A stretch of 64,000 nt of DNA. It comes from Eudorina sp. 2006-703-Eu-15 (lineage: Eukaryota; Chlorophyta; Chlorophyceae; Chlamydomonadales; Volvocaceae). Within the stretch, counting starts at the first letter, position 1, and every line of letters begins with the position of its first letter. Both the position numbers and the translations under genes were made by a program. The notes under the pieces are model-generated. The model searched no databases, was not told the origin of the DNA, and worked only from the letters and a program-made list of their open reading frames with translations. The DNA lies in NCBI GenBank assembly GCA_003117195.1, contig BDSI01000061.1, positions 248,001 to 312,000 on the forward strand, in the 5' to 3' direction. Positions 10,465 through 35,162 of this stretch are shown one piece after another.

Positions 10465-10530
10465 GCGCATGGTGCGGAAGCTTATGCTGTCACCGATGAC
10501 CCTAGCGGAGTCCGCTGTAACATCCTTAAT
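10465..10530 (+). repeat. Dispersed repeat copy B (partial)
   Basis: GCTGTCACCGATGACC followed by GTCCGCTGTAACATCCTTAA, the same terminal part as copy C. Confidence 0.65.
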
Positions 10531-12617
10531 AATAAAGCAGCCACCGACCTCCTCCCCGTTCCGGATTCCGGCGGCGGTACTGAAAAAAGCGTCGGTAGTA
10601 AGGCGTCCGAGCAAGAAACAGCAAAGCGGGCGTGACATATGCCCCCCAGCTATAGGTCCGTAGCACCAGGCAACGCCGCAGCGGGCGGGCAACCCTATAG
10701 GGCAAACGTATTAGTATATAAGAGTGCTAGCCGGCCACAAAGACGGATACAGTAGTTGTGGCAGTAATAATGGTCCTCAGCTCCAGACGCCGGAGGCGTC
10801 TCGGTCCGTCCTTTCCGTCGGCTCAGCAGAGCGGCAATCGGTGACGTGATCCGATCTAACGAATCGCTGCAAGGGGGCAATCATCATACGGATGCGACCC
10901 TCGCCCTTCCGGGTGTCGCACTTCGGCGTGATCCAACCGATGGCGCACTCCCACAAGACGGGCGGGCGCCATTCCCCGCGGCCCCGGCCCCGGCCCCGGG
11001 TACCCGCCTCACCATCCGCCCCGGCAATTAAACACGCGTGCACGGACCCGTGCGTTGTCTCACTGCGATCCACTGCCATTACACCGCCCCGCACATACGT
11101 ACACACGCCCGTCCGTAAGCCCGTACCCAAATGACCCCCAGTATGTACGGTAAAACCGTAAGGAGGTAGACCCTTAAGTCCCGACCGGGCGTTCCCAAGG
11201 GCCAACGACAGCTCTCAGTACGACATGCGCCGCAGTACCGCTCTCAGTACGACACCAGCAATGCGCGCGGCAGTCCCCGTTGCCGCCCGCATTCATTACT
11301 TTTTCAAGTAGCAGGATAAAGAACATACAGCGCATTACTCGCTGACATCGTAACAGTCCCTCCTCATGTCAATAATGGAGACAACGAAGTTCTCCCACCC
11401 CCCAGATGCGGTATCCACGACCCTTGCTGCTGTTTCAAATCACGCACGTGGTATCTACCGCTCGACACACTTTCCTCCAACGTCCGACAAGCAGCTTCCC
11501 AAGAGAATCATCTTCTCACACGAGCGGTTAAAAAGGAATGACAAAGTGTACGACCGTACGTATGTGCATCCCCCCGGAATTCAATGTCCATGAGAAACCA
11601 GAATACACACAACAGCAGTCAAGAGGATGTTCACACACGGACACCGCGTGCACGTGTTCGCTTTGCATGTGCCATGTGATGTACGACGTACGACGACCTG
11701 TATGGGGACTGGAATCCGCGCGCGCGCGCACACGCCCACTTTTTATGCCCACACAACTCGACGGATGCCGTACGTCCATGTACGCAACGCGCGGCTTCGC
11801 ACACTAGTCGTACAAAGTACATAACCCATCTCGGGTGTCTTTGAGACGGGGATTCAAAATGCGCCAGATTAAGAAGTGAGAGCGTGTGTTATGAGGCCTA
11901 GGCCCGCCCCCCGGATTCCAGGCAGGCAAGTAACCGACACCCACGCCCCTATAACGCCCATCCATTCACTCCCTCAGGCATTACAGCTAACGCGGCCGTG
12001 CCAAGGGCGCCGATGTCTCCGATCCCCCACAAACCCACAAACCCGCCCGGCCACAAAACCCTCACGTCAGACTCCCAGAGGCCGAGGGACCCGCGCACTG
12101 CACGCCCACACCTCACCGCACCGCACATCCGCTCACAGGCAAATGTCAAGATGCAGGATAATACAACTGTCTCTGATCCTGTGATGGATTGTCTAGGCGA
12201 TTGGTGGGTGGGCCTCCCACGCACACGGAACGGGGGGGCCCCGCGTCCCCGTCGTCCCACCCAGCAGAGCCCGGCCCCCACGACCCCAACCCTCACGCAC
12301 GGCAAAGCGACGGGGCTTGGCTGCCATCGCCCCGCTGTCGCAGTTCCCCAAGTGCCACATTGCACACCCACACCCGCACCCACACCCCTGCATAAACCCA
12401 CAATCACACCCACACATCCACACCCACACCGCCGGTTCATCTCGCCTCCCCCCCCCCGCCCGCTCAATACACCCAACACGCACGTAGGCTTTGCGTGGCT
12501 CCGGTGGTCGGGTTCTCGCCAAACACACCAACCACCAAACCCACCCGTCCGCATCAGCGCAGCAGCCGGCCCGTCCAGCGTTCGCCGTGCGAGGGTCACT
12601 GGGCCTCCCAAACAGAT

Positions 12618-12672
12618 ACCCTAAAGCCTAAACCCCCCCGGCCAACCCTAAACCCTAAAACCCCTAAACCCC
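12618..12672. repeat. Interstitial telomere-like tract
   Basis: Several CCCTAAA / CCCTAAAA units (for example AACCCTAAACCCTAAAAC) interspersed with C-rich spacers. Chlamydomonas telomeres are TTTTAGGG and plant-type ones TTTAGGG; both forms occur here. The tract is degenerate. Confidence 0.6.
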
Positions 12673-13019
12673 CGCGGCCATCGCGGCCAGGCTGCGTCGC
12701 CTCCCCTTCAGACTGCGTAGCTCCCCCCTCCCCCTTTGGGGACTGCCCGGCTCGCTGTCGAGCGAGGCAGACAGCCGAGGGTCCCCTCCTTCCTGCACCA
12801 AACTCACCGCACGCCCCCTCGCATCCACAGCATCTGATGCACACCCACCCACCCACCCACACACCATCACCGAGTGACAGCGCCAGTTCCGAAAGATGCA
12901 GTCGATGTGCTCATATGCTTGCGCGCGCGCGCGTGTGTGTGTGTGATCAGAGCTAGGGTGATGGCCGCCGCAACCGCCGCCATCATCATCAACGCCATCA
13001 TCAGCGAATGAGCTTGTAA

Positions 13020-13320
13020 CGTTGAAACTGCCCGGGTGATGTGTGATATCTATCCCCCCAATGCCGTACACCGTCGGTCCCAGAAGAGCACCCGTCCGGA
13101 GTGTTCCATTCGCCGCCGCCGCAGCGCCGCCGCCGCCAGGTGCAGCCCTGGCGGCCCCTGCGGCCACCACCCAGCGGCTGCCCGGCAGCGGCGCCACGCC
13201 CAGCGCCCCCGGCCGCCGCAGCGCCGCCGCCGCCGCCAGGTGCGGCAGCGCGGCGTCCCACTCGAGGGTCACCGTACAGTTCCCGGCGGTGAAGTACGGG
13301 CTAACGGCTAACGGCAGTAC
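13020..13320 (-). pseudogene. Exon-like segment resembling a periplasmic-binding-type ectodomain
   Basis: On the minus strand the frame reads GNCTVTLEWDAALPHLAAAA, then GALGVAPLPGSRWVVAAGAA, and later LLGPTVYGIGGIDI. The GVAPLPGS signature with a following GxxxYGIGG resembles the solute-binding-protein-like ectodomains of algal receptor cyclases and kinases. This is recognition from memory of the pattern, not an alignment. A possible acceptor (CCGTTAG) lies near 13325. No partner exons were found, so it may be a relic or an exon of a gene whose other parts I missed. Confidence 0.35.
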
Positions 13321-13339
13321 AGCGACACCGCGACAAAAC

Positions 13340-14330
13340 ATCGGGCATCGGTCACCTCTGGTGCATCTCTCGACGGTCGGAACCTCGGAGCAACCAACGG
13401 ACCTCATCAGCAGTACACCCCCCAGCTGCGATCCCACGTGCCCGTGTACTCCTTGCATCTAGTGTGCTGCATATGCACCGGTGCAAGCAAAGAAAGCGTG
13501 CCAGTGCCGTACCACGACAGCCACTGGCAGGAGGATACGGCTCCATCGCTGGTTGCCTGTAGAGGCAACGACCTGTAGAGGCAACAGCCTCTATAGGCCA
13601 CGGAAAGGCCCCCGGGATCTCTGCCAGTGGATATGTGTTGGTTGGCCCAGCTGGTAAGCCAGCTGGTCACAAAAACGCACAATCGAATCCGCCTCCTACG
13701 ACTGACTGTCTACTACGCCGAACGACTAATCACCCGCGTTGTTCTTTATTATGCCGTACAACTAACGGCCCCCGCGCCCTCCAACACACCCCACCAGCCG
13801 ATCTCCTTTTTTTAGCGTTTTCTGCCGCGTGGTGACAACCCCCTCCGAAGTACGGACAGGCCCACGAACCAAGTGATTTGCTTTCCCCGTCACGCACGCC
13901 TCTAACTGGACGCCAAGCTGCCGACCGTTCCCGCGCAATTTCAGGTGTGGCCTGAATGGCAGCCTCTGCCTCTCTCAGATCTGCCAGTTCATTGCTCTGT
14001 CCTTGTAAGTGTGTGGCCTCCCCTGGAGCGAGGAGCGAGAACCCACATTCTCACAGCCGTCAACGCAGTGACGAATTCTTTTGCCAAATTCACTCCGCTT
14101 TTACGCGACCTCCATTACTCAATCACCACAAATCCACAATGGCAATAGCGTCATAAGATATTTCATTTGCGAAGGGTTTCATACCGTTTGTAGCAACGGT
14201 GTTCTGGCCGAGAGTCCCTCCTGTGTGTCCGCCGTACGTCTCGTACGTAAACGGTACGGTGACGTACACGAGGAACAGGTGTACGGCTCACACCACGTGA
14301 TGGCTCCACCACGTGTTTGTACGGCAGGCC
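13340..14330. other. No supported gene
   Basis: No conserved coding signal. A short repeat (CCTGTAGAGGCAAC) occurs twice near 13556-13585. The GTAC tetramer is frequent at 14230-14290. Confidence 0.4.
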
Positions 14331-14850
14331 CTACTCCAGTGTCTTGACATGGAGGTCCCGTTCCACCACCACCGAACTGGGTTCAACCGTCGATGTCGTG
14401 CCAGTGGCAGAAGCAGGTGTGGCACACGTCGTGGGTGGCACGCTGGCGGCAGCGCCGCCGCCGCCCGCCGCCTCCACCGCTCCGCCGAGAGGCTGCAACG
14501 GCGACGGCGGCGTCGGCGACGGCGGCGTCAGCCGCGCCGCCGCCCTGGCGGCGGTCACTGCCGCCACCAGTTGAGTGCCCGAGTCAAGCACCGGCAGCAA
14601 GCTGCCGCTGACGACGCCGGCGGCCGCCGCCGCCGCCACCGCGGCGGCGGCGCCCGCCGACGCGGGCGCGCCCGCCACCGTCGGCGCCGCCGTCACGCGC
14701 TCCACCGCCGCCGCCACCGCCGCCGCCGCCGCGTCAAAGTCCTCCAGAAGCAGCGCCGCGTCTTGTGTACGACCCACATTGGCGGCGCCGCTGTGCAGCG
14801 GCGGCCGCGTCAGGGCCATCATGGCGCCCAGCGGCGTCCCGATCTGTGTA
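14331..14850 (-). other. Possible alternative C-terminal exon of the receptor kinase
   Basis: After an acceptor (CGTACACAG) a 173-codon frame begins IGTPLGAMMALTRPPLHSGA and includes DAALLLEDFDAAAAAV before an Ala-rich tail and a stop at 14331. It would join in phase 0 to an optional donor (CTG|GTACGC) inside the last kinase exon, bypassing that exon's stop. The kinase domain is complete without it, and Ala-rich GC-rich frames arise easily by chance, so this is only a candidate. Confidence 0.3.
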
Positions 14851-15197
14851 CGGCAAACGTGTACGACATTGTTTTTTTGGTAGATGAACGCTGGGTCACG
14901 TTGGGCGCCCCCCACTGGACCTGGAGGCTGGAGCTGCAGCGCAGACGTGGCATCACCAATCGCTCACTGACTGCAACACCACAACTTGGAGCGCGCGGAG
15001 AGGACGTGTATCATCCCGACGTCATCCGAGGGACCCGAACACAAAACTCGTTTGTTGAGATTGAGCGCGCGCGATCAAGTGCGCGGGCGAGAGGGAAGGG
15101 GGGCGACTCAGGACGCCACAGGACCTCACCGCCCATTGTAACCGCCCCACGGTCTGTACGACGTACGGAGGCCGCTCCGTCGCCTAGTCAATGCGCG

Positions 15198-27258
<12,061 letters not shown>

Positions 27259-28353
27259 ATCAAGTCATCCTTAGGAATCGCTTGAAGGAGAAAGTGTGTT
27301 CTTGAATGTCCTTGTTTCGCAGGCGCGATTCAATTGTCATATAGACTTACTAACAAGATGTGTACGGCATATCCTAATACCATAGGTACATTCATTGTGT
27401 CCTTTCCAAACCAAGGAAACTTAACATTTCAGTTTCAATATATTATTACAGGCTGCTGACTTCATCATGACCTCAACGTCCCTTCCCGCTCCCGTGGTAG
27501 AGGCGCCTCAATGAATAAGGATTGATAATGATTACAAAAATGATAAGGCATTAACTAACAGTAAACATAAATGTTTGTGGCACGCAGACACGGCGCCGAG
27601 CCCGGCGCGGCAACGCCTCAAGAAGTCTAGTGATATCAGGCTTAGCAATTGATGTAGATAGCTGCAAACACAGATGTCAGGTTTTTGCCAAGGTCCTGTG
27701 AGGTCAAGCATGTAACTTTGAGTCCTGCAGTCCTAACTGCTGGGGAGGGCACGAAACTTGCTCAATCACTTATTTGAGCAACGCCCCCGCTTGTTTCCTA
27801 TGACCCACCATATCGGTTACCTATCGCTGTCAATGACGTGCCCTTCTTTACTGTTGCTGCCGTGGTGCATCAGCAGCGCGCAGCGGTGCTGCTGCCGTGT
27901 CGCTCGCTGGGTTGGTGTTGTGCACAGCCATGTCCCAGACCTAGTTGGTTGGTTACCCTTGGCATTTTCTTTGGCGTATATTGAAAATCCTGCCACGGCC
28001 GCCATGGCCCCTTCTAATGTCTAAATTGCTCTTAAATCAGGGACGGCGACACCGTCTAGCCGATAAGGCAGCGAGAAGGTTGAGGTCAGGCAGCCTTGCT
28101 TGCTTGGGTGAACTCCCTTATTGGAAGTCCGATGCCGATGATTGCACAATGGCAAAATGATGATTTGTAATGTGTTGCCTTTGCTGGGAAACGGCAAACG
28201 GGCCTTTCGTCCTTGTCGTAGCGGCTGTACCGGAGGCCAAAACGACCTCCAACACCGCCACCGTGTTATTTATCATCGCCTGCATGCATACGATAAGTCA
28301 ATAAAACTCAACAGAAACTCGTGTAGGGCCGTGTGCCGACAGCTGCCTGCGCA
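27259..28353. promoter_or_regulatory. Divergent intergenic region, kinase and ARD
   Basis: About 1.1 kb separates the kinase start (minus) from the acireductone dioxygenase start (plus), so it should contain both promoters. It is more AT-rich than the flanking exons (for example 27420-27570). No specific promoter element could be assigned and no ORF is convincing. Confidence 0.5.
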
Positions 28354-31300
28354 ATGGCGTCCGAATTTACACCTGAAGAGCTTGCCCTTGCACAGGTAGT
28401 AGTAAACAAATCAAGGGCTTTGTCATAATTAAAATGAATTTGAGTTGATGTTATGGATTGTCAACTTTGTGTCTGCGAATTACAATAAAACGATATCAAC
28501 GCGGACTATGCCGCCATGTGTTTTATAATTACAGCCAGATGCGCCGGAGACTGTAAAGATCGAGGCTTGGTATATGGACGATTCCACGGAGGACCAACGG
28601 CTTCCACACCGGTAGGTATACCTGTCTGGTGTGATTGCCGGAAAGTTTATTCAGGTTGTTTCCATGATGTCTTGGTGTCGGCGCCATACCCGTGGTTCTG
28701 GTCCAACCAGTGCATGATCCCATCACGGGGCAAGGTTCGCCCAACACGGGGCAAGGTTCGCCCTTGCCAAATCGAACGCAACCACCACGCTCATGTGGGC
28801 GCCGATGGGGAGGGTCGTGGGGTCAGGCGGCGCCGCCTAGCGGACGGGTGCTGTTGCTTGGCTGTGGCACTGCACCCGTAGCTGTTATCTTTGTTGTCGT
28901 TCTCGACAACAGGGTCCGCCGTCCGCATCATGCCTTCTGCTCCTACATCTGTCGCGCCAGTCAGTCACGCCCCCCCACGGCCCCCAAACTAACCCCTCTG
29001 GGCCCCTTCCTGGACCCATTCCTGGACCCATTCCACAACCTGCGGCGCGCAGCCTCACGCCCCACGAGCCATGCCCCCTGTCAAAGCTCCGGGAGCTGGG
29101 CGTCCTGTACTGGAAACTGGACGCCGATAAACACGAAACGGATCCACGCCTCGCAGCCATCCGGAAAGTGTACAACTACTCGTACATGGTACGGCGGAGT
29201 GGATCGTGGGATCCGCAAGAGGCTGGACACCGACTGCTGCCGCATGGCTTGTTGCGGCGTGCACGCACGTACGGCACACCAGCAGGGGAAAAGCTTGAAT
29301 TTTTGAAATCCAGATCCAAAGCACACCCAGGAATACTTGCGTGAGGGGAGCGGGACACACGGGGCGCGCGTCCGCACACACATGTGGGTTTGTCAACAAA
29401 CACATGCAGGTATGTCAACATGCTCGTCACGGGGAGCGACGACTGTGGGGTTGAAGGCATCATGTCTGGTGAAATGAGTGATGACGTCAGCAGTCCTGAC
29501 GGTCTCTTTGTCTGCAGCCGAGACTGCTAGGACTGACTAATCGAGCCTAATGAGTGTGTGGACAGTGAATGGGGGATGGGCGTGGGGCGTGGGGGTCAAT
29601 TCAGATCAGCACGCTGCCACAGAGACAGAGGGCGCGAGGGCGAGGGAGAAGGGGGGAGAGGGAGCGGCGCAGCGCCCCGTGACCCCCATCGGCGCACCCC
29701 AGACCTCCCTCCCCCGGTCCGCTGCCGCGACTCGCATCTGAAACATCGGGTTGCAGTGTACACCCCCTTCGCCCTCCCAACCTGGTGCGCTGGTGGGTCA
29801 TCTGTGACAGCTGGACCGTCCTCCTCGCTGACCGCCCACTGGAAACCCAACCCCCCACTGGAAACCCAGCCGCCACCCTTTATTTTCTTTGTAACCCCCA
29901 CTGCCTGCCTACCAATGTCCTGTACCCCCACCGCCTGGCACACACCACAGGAGATTGTGGAGATCTCCCCCACCACGTTGCCCAACTACGACGACAAGAT
30001 CAAGATGTTTTACGAGGAGCACATCCACTCGGACGACGAGATCCGCTACATCCTGGGCGGCTCGGGTGCGTACGTGGTATGCCGTGTTGGGGGTGGGTGG
30101 GGATACAGGAAATTTGTGGACATATTCAAACTGCGCTGGGGTGGGTGGGGAGGGTTGGAACCAGAAGGTTGGAACCAGAAGGTTGGAACCAGAAGGTTGG
30201 AACCAGAAGGTTGGAACCAGAAGGTTGGAACCAGAAGGTTGGAACCAGAAAGTTGGAACCAGAAGGTTGGAACCAGGAAAGCCTCATTCGTTCCAGACTA
30301 GCGCCCAGCGGGATCTCGGACTGATCCATCGCATGCGGACAGAGGATAATGCTTGGGGGGCGCACGACGGTGCGCGCACAGCCGCGCTGCGCATTGTCGA
30401 ATCTGGAGTCCGGTCATCTGGCAACTTCTGGGTCGAGCAACAACGCTTTGGGCAGCCCTCCTGCATAACGGGAAGACGCCCCTGCTAGAATGGACGGATC
30501 CCGACACGCCTGCACAGCAGCAAGCAAGGCGCGTGTTCTTTTCTTCCGGCGCGCGTTGTGAAATTTCCGATTTTTGCAGGTGGCTGTGTAAAGCAATCTG
30601 CCGCGCATGGCTCACGGCGGCGCTTGGCGGCATCGCGCTGAAGCCACTGGATGACACTGGAAACCCTAAACCCCCCATTGGAAACCCTAAACCCCCCATT
30701 GGAAACCCAGCCGCGACCCTCTATTTCCTGTGTAACCCCACTGCCTGCCCACCGATTTCTGTAGCATCGCCCTGAAGTCTGAATGCAGCTGGAAACGCCG
30801 TCCACCGGCATTGGCTGCCCTCTGACCTCCTGGCGCCGCCTTGCCACCTACATCAACGCGTGGCCGTCTCGCTCGCCCATTGGGCTCGCCACCACACACC
30901 GTCCCGCTCATTGGCCGCCCCATGGATTGTAACCCCGGACAACATATTGTAACCCCGGACAACACATTGTAACCCCGGACAACATGGATTGTAACCCCGG
31001 ACAACACATTGCAACCCCGGACAACACATTGTAACCCCGGACAACTCATTGTAACCCCGGACAACATGGATTGTAACCCTCGCGCCTCGCCGTGTCCACA
31101 GGCTATTTTGACGTCCGCGACTTTGACGACCGGTGGATCCGGATCGACTGCAGGAAGGGCGACCTGATCGTGCTGCCGGAGGGCATCTACCACCGCTTCA
31201 CGCTGGACACCAACAACTACACCAAGGTGAGGGCCTAACATTTGCACATCTGGGGCGGGCACACCCGTTGGGGGCGGCGGGCGTACATCGGTGCGGGCTG

Positions 31301-31907
31301 CAGAGGAGGAGGCCGGATGGAGTGAGGGGGAGAGGCGGTCGACGGGGGTTTAGCGGAGTGGGAGGGGGGGGAGGCAGGCGTTGATGGGGGTTGTGGCTCT
31401 GAACCCCGTGAGTCGGCCACCCAGTGTCTGCTGTGCCCCTCTCCCCCCTCCCAATCGGGCCTTTGCGACCCTTGCTCTGGCAGCAGCGCAGCTGAAATGT
31501 CTCCCAGTTCTACCCTAGAGCCTCCCATGTCCTGTATAGGCGCCTTGGTCGTGTGGGGGATGCTCTCACAGTGCGTGGATGTAGGGCTGACTTGACGCGC
31601 GCATGTGCGTCGAGGGTGTTGGCTTTTTTTGCGCGGGGCTGTGTCCCACCCCGGCTGTCTCTGTCCATTCCCAACCCGGCCGAGACCACTCCCCATCTCT
31701 CTCTCCCAGACATCCGATCCGGCTGAAACGGCTGAAACGGCCCGACCGGACCCGTCCCTGCCGCCGCACACCCCATACCCCACACTCCAGGCGATGCGGT
31801 TGTTCGTGGGGGCGCCCGTCTGGACCCCCTACAACCGGCCCCAGGAGGAGCACCCCTCCCGCTCCAAGTACCTGGAGAAGTTCGCCTCGGCGGCCGTCAG
31901 CGCGTGA
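28354..31907 (+). CDS. ARD: Acireductone dioxygenase (methionine salvage)
   Basis: The enzyme oxidises the acireductone intermediate of the methionine (MTA) salvage cycle, using a metal bound in a cupin fold. Exons: 28354-28395, 28535-28611, 29053-29188, 29951-30065, 31102-31226 and 31791-31907; phases agree and give 203 residues, a normal length. The start is [14 protein letters not shown]. Exon 2 has [18 protein letters not shown], exon 3 [17 protein letters not shown], exon 4 [20 protein letters not shown] followed by [10 protein letters not shown]. The metal ligands are the two His and the Glu of this segment. Exon 5 supplies the third His in [12 protein letters not shown]. The last exon is [17 protein letters not shown] to TGA at 31905. 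All ligands are present, so it should be active; which metal it uses cannot be read from sequence. Confidence 0.95.
29846..30760. repeat. Paired dispersed segment in ARD introns
   Basis: About 80 bp around GGAAACCCAGCCGCCACC...TATTTTCTTTGTAACCCC at 29846-29925 recurs at 30680-30760. The second copy carries tandem CCCCCCATTGGAAACCCTAAA units. Part of the spacing contains exon 4. Confidence 0.7.
30153..30276. repeat. 14-bp minisatellite in an ARD intron
   Basis: Nine copies of GGTTGGAACCAGAA, containing the palindrome GGTTGGAACC, in intron 30066-31101. Confidence 0.95.
30925..31079. repeat. 20-22-bp minisatellite in an ARD intron
   Basis: Seven copies plus a partial copy of ATTGTAACCCCGGACAACAY (two with an extra GG) end about 20 bp before the acceptor of exon 5. 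Confidence 0.95.
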
Positions 31908-34900
31908 GCTCCATTCCGTTGTCCTTTCTCTGCTCGACTTCTACCCCGCTCTTCTTTCTCCACCAGCGAGTTGATAGTCGTGTCCTGTCGCCTACTTCCC
32001 GGAACGTCACGCGTTGATGACCTATTATTAAAATTTAAATATTTTCATGAAGCGTCAAATCTGGTCTGGTTTTGGTCGGCGGGGACCTGTGCGGTCCTCG
32101 CCGGCGCGGGTAGCGCGAGGTGCGCGGCGGGCTGCAGGTGTATGGGGTGAGCTGGGGCGGGGGGCAGTGAGCTCCCGCCCTGAGCCCCTGAGGCAGGTGG
32201 GCCCCCCGGTGGACCGCGAGGTGTGTCGTGAAGCCAGCGCGGCCGTCAGCAACATCCGCTGTTTGTACACCCAGCAAATGGACGCGGCGGGGCCAGCCGG
32301 TCACGAACAGGCCGGCGCTTGGCGTGACCGTCGCGTATTCCTCATGGAGGGAGGGATGGGTGGGTGGGTAGATGGATGGACGTGGCACGTCTGCCGTGGG
32401 CGGTGGTGCGTGCCGGTTTGTTTATTTGCAGGCTGCCTCTCATCATCCTTCATCGCGCGGTGAGCAGGATTGGTCGGTCGACGACACGGCTGGTGGGCAT
32501 TGCCAAGGGTGTGTGGCGGTGCTGTATGTGCGTGGCTCTGTTGGTGTGGCTCAGTCCTGGTTCCGCGTGGAGGCGTGCGCAGCTCCTTTTCGGGCCGCCG
32601 GCAATGCAAGAAAGTAAGGCAGGGGTCTGGCCGCGCCCCTGCCGTCTGACGGACTGTGCGGTGTGTGCGTGCGTGGCAGGATGGCTGGCTTGCGAAACGA
32701 AATCCGCGACGCGCTCGGGGGTAGGTCGGTGTGGTGGCTGCTGGTAGCTGGCTGGCTGCTTAAGAGCACAGAAACTACAGGTAGGTAGTCGCGTAGGCGC
32801 AATAATGGGTGATCGCGGTGCTTGTAAGGATTCCAAATCAGGGACCTGCGGCACGAAACGCTCCTGTAAACGTACATGGTCGGGCGGCATCGGGTCCGTA
32901 CCCGCCCCGGGCGGGCACCACAGCGGCACCCGCCCGCCCCGCGGGGATCATCTCAAATCCTGCTGGCTCCGCTCCGCCCCGCGGTCTTGAGCTAGCCCAC
33001 AGCCCGCCGCGTTACAGCTTCGATATTTTGTGTCCTGTTTGCAATATGATTACGATTATGATCATGATTCGCGCGCGCGCATGCACGCCTGTGTGCGAAC
33101 TGCGAACGAAGCGGTGGCCAAGCCGTGCGTACTACTAGCCATCATGCGCAGCGAGCAGCAACCGATTACGACAGATAGAAGCAGCAACGAAGACCGCGCT
33201 TTGTAGCGCACCGAGCAAGCACGCAGAGGTTTCGTTCAGCTGTCGCCGGTGTCCCGCAGAACCAGCTAGCTTCAACAAGGTTTATTCACACAGCCTCGCT
33301 CGCCGCAGGCCCCCGCATACATCCCATACAAAACCCCCAACTAACCCACATCACACACTCTTGCAAAGGCACCGACCGCTCGCGCCCGATTGACGAAATA
33401 TATTTAACACGTGCTGAAAATCGCAGAACGGATGGCGACCTTCGCCCACGCACGCAGCGCCGCAACAACAGAGTATCGACCGACAGACATCCACAGCACA
33501 TAGGTCAGGTCGCACGGGACCTGTACGACTGCACTAGATAGGTCGTACAGGGGATCGTACACTGTGACGATGTAGCCATTCGGAAACGCACACACACGCC
33601 TTTAGTAAAATATATACGTTTCTGCAAGCATATATCATGTTGCTACACAAAATACTACGCACATCTGCTGCTTGCGTGCACAGCAGGACTTACTTTCGCA
33701 GTGCAAAAAGAGGCCGATCGTGGCCGATATTTATATACTACAACGCGCGCGTATGAACGTTGGTGTAAGACGCGAAGGCTTAAAAATGCCAATTAGGGCC
33801 CCACTGTACTGTGAGAAACTGTACATCTATGCCGTACAGGCTATGCCGTACCGACCGGCTTTCAGCGAGATTGCGGTTTGCTCATGATATGGGGGGTCAG
33901 CGTGCGCGCGGCGGGGATGCATGGTACAACTAACATGGTGCGTGCACTGCTGCACAAAGACATACGTACATACCGTCCGTGCGTTTCCTTTTAGGAAAAA
34001 ACGCTTGCTTCTCGTAATTCATGCACCACCTCGTGGAACTGCCATTGTACGGCGGCTGCACGCGAACGTTCGAAACAAGCCCACGCATGCAGCACGCTCG
34101 ATATATACCATGTCGTGCCATATTATACTGATTGTCGCACACCACAACAAGATAAAATATGCATATGTCGCTCGCGGGGACTCCCCTCGTACGTCTCATT
34201 CCCGGCGGTGTGCAAGTAAGTAAGCATGTACAAGGCACGCGAAACCCCGCCGCCACGCGCCGCCGTCTATGCACCCCTGCCTGCGGGCGCTCAACATGCT
34301 CGAGACGCATGACGTTACTGTGCACTTTGCTGCTTCGCATGTTGTTGCTCTTGAGCATTGAGGGAGTGACGACACCGCCGCCGACATGATGCGTGTCTTG
34401 ATCCCATGCGACACTTGCCGTCCAAGCCATAAGGAGTGCTGCACGCAGAGCTAACTGCCATACATTAAGCTTTCCACGCAAGCCGGCGCTAACAAAAGAC
34501 ACATGCATTCCACAATCCACATATATACCTGCACAAACACACATGCACCGTACACTCCATCTACATATATCCTCGTCGGCAGTTCGTGTGGTCGAATAGG
34601 TGCAAGCCCGCGGTCGATTGAGACGCCGGCGGAAGGACGGCATGTGTCCTAAACAACAGGCAAGTAAGCCGATCTGTTACTCCTAGGTCCGGACATCGTC
34701 GATCCGGACATCATCGATCCACGGGAACGGATATACATCGCATGCAATATATATAGGTCCGTCGTCCCTGGTGACGAACAGCTTGCTTGGAAGCTTGGAA
34801 GCTTGGAAGCTCGGACAGATGTAACAGATGTGGCCCAAGCGGGGTGAGGCCTCCAACGAAGTGCGCCACCACCCATCCACGCTTTGATTCAAGGCCTCGC

Positions 34901-35162
34901 GGTGTTGTTTCATTCACACACACAACGCTCTGTCGCATGTCTTTGGTAAGTATATGGGCTTGGGCGTTTCTGGGGAGGGTCTGCCATTAAACACACCCCG
35001 CTCTGTCGTCGGAGTCCTGAGGCAGAGCGGTAGCTTGAACACGCACAACCCACCCAGGACCCAATCAATGCCGTTACCAGCATTATTGACACGCACCACA
35101 GCTAGCCGTGCCAGCGTCTCCGCCGCCCACGCAACCGGGCCTGCTAATTTGATTTATTTCCG
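31908..35162. other. Convergent intergenic region without a recognised gene
   Basis: It lies between the 3' ends of ARD (plus) and the giant SRCR gene (minus). A TGTAA signal for ARD is possible near 32823 and 32865. ORFs near 33404-33595 and 34190-34500 (minus) look protein-like in places (ALRAWAKVAIRSAIFS; LNVWQLALRAALLMAWTASV) but could not be tied to any family or splice model. Confidence 0.4.

Larger units (their letters stand above)
9113..12959. other. Long stretch without a supported gene
   Basis: ORFs here lack conserved motifs and look like chance GC-rich frames. Contents noted: trinucleotide-rich sequence (9120-9300), a GGTC tetranucleotide run (about 9498-9530), one copy of a dispersed repeat (about 10465-10530), a CTCTCAGTACGAC direct repeat (about 11213-11255), CA-rich tracts (12360-12440) and telomere-like repeats (12618-12672). 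Confidence 0.45.

Noticed and set aside
10193..10663. Cys-containing ORF near 10.2-10.6 kb
   Set aside because: No domain pattern, overlaps a dispersed repeat copy, and no splice partners seen.
30126..30303. [14 protein letters not shown] repeat protein
   Set aside because: The 14-bp minisatellite reads through all frames; it lies in an ARD intron.
33404..34643. Minus-strand ORFs with a signal-peptide-like stretch
   Set aside because: Hydrophobic segments exist, but no family match, no phase-consistent exon chain and no start context could be established.
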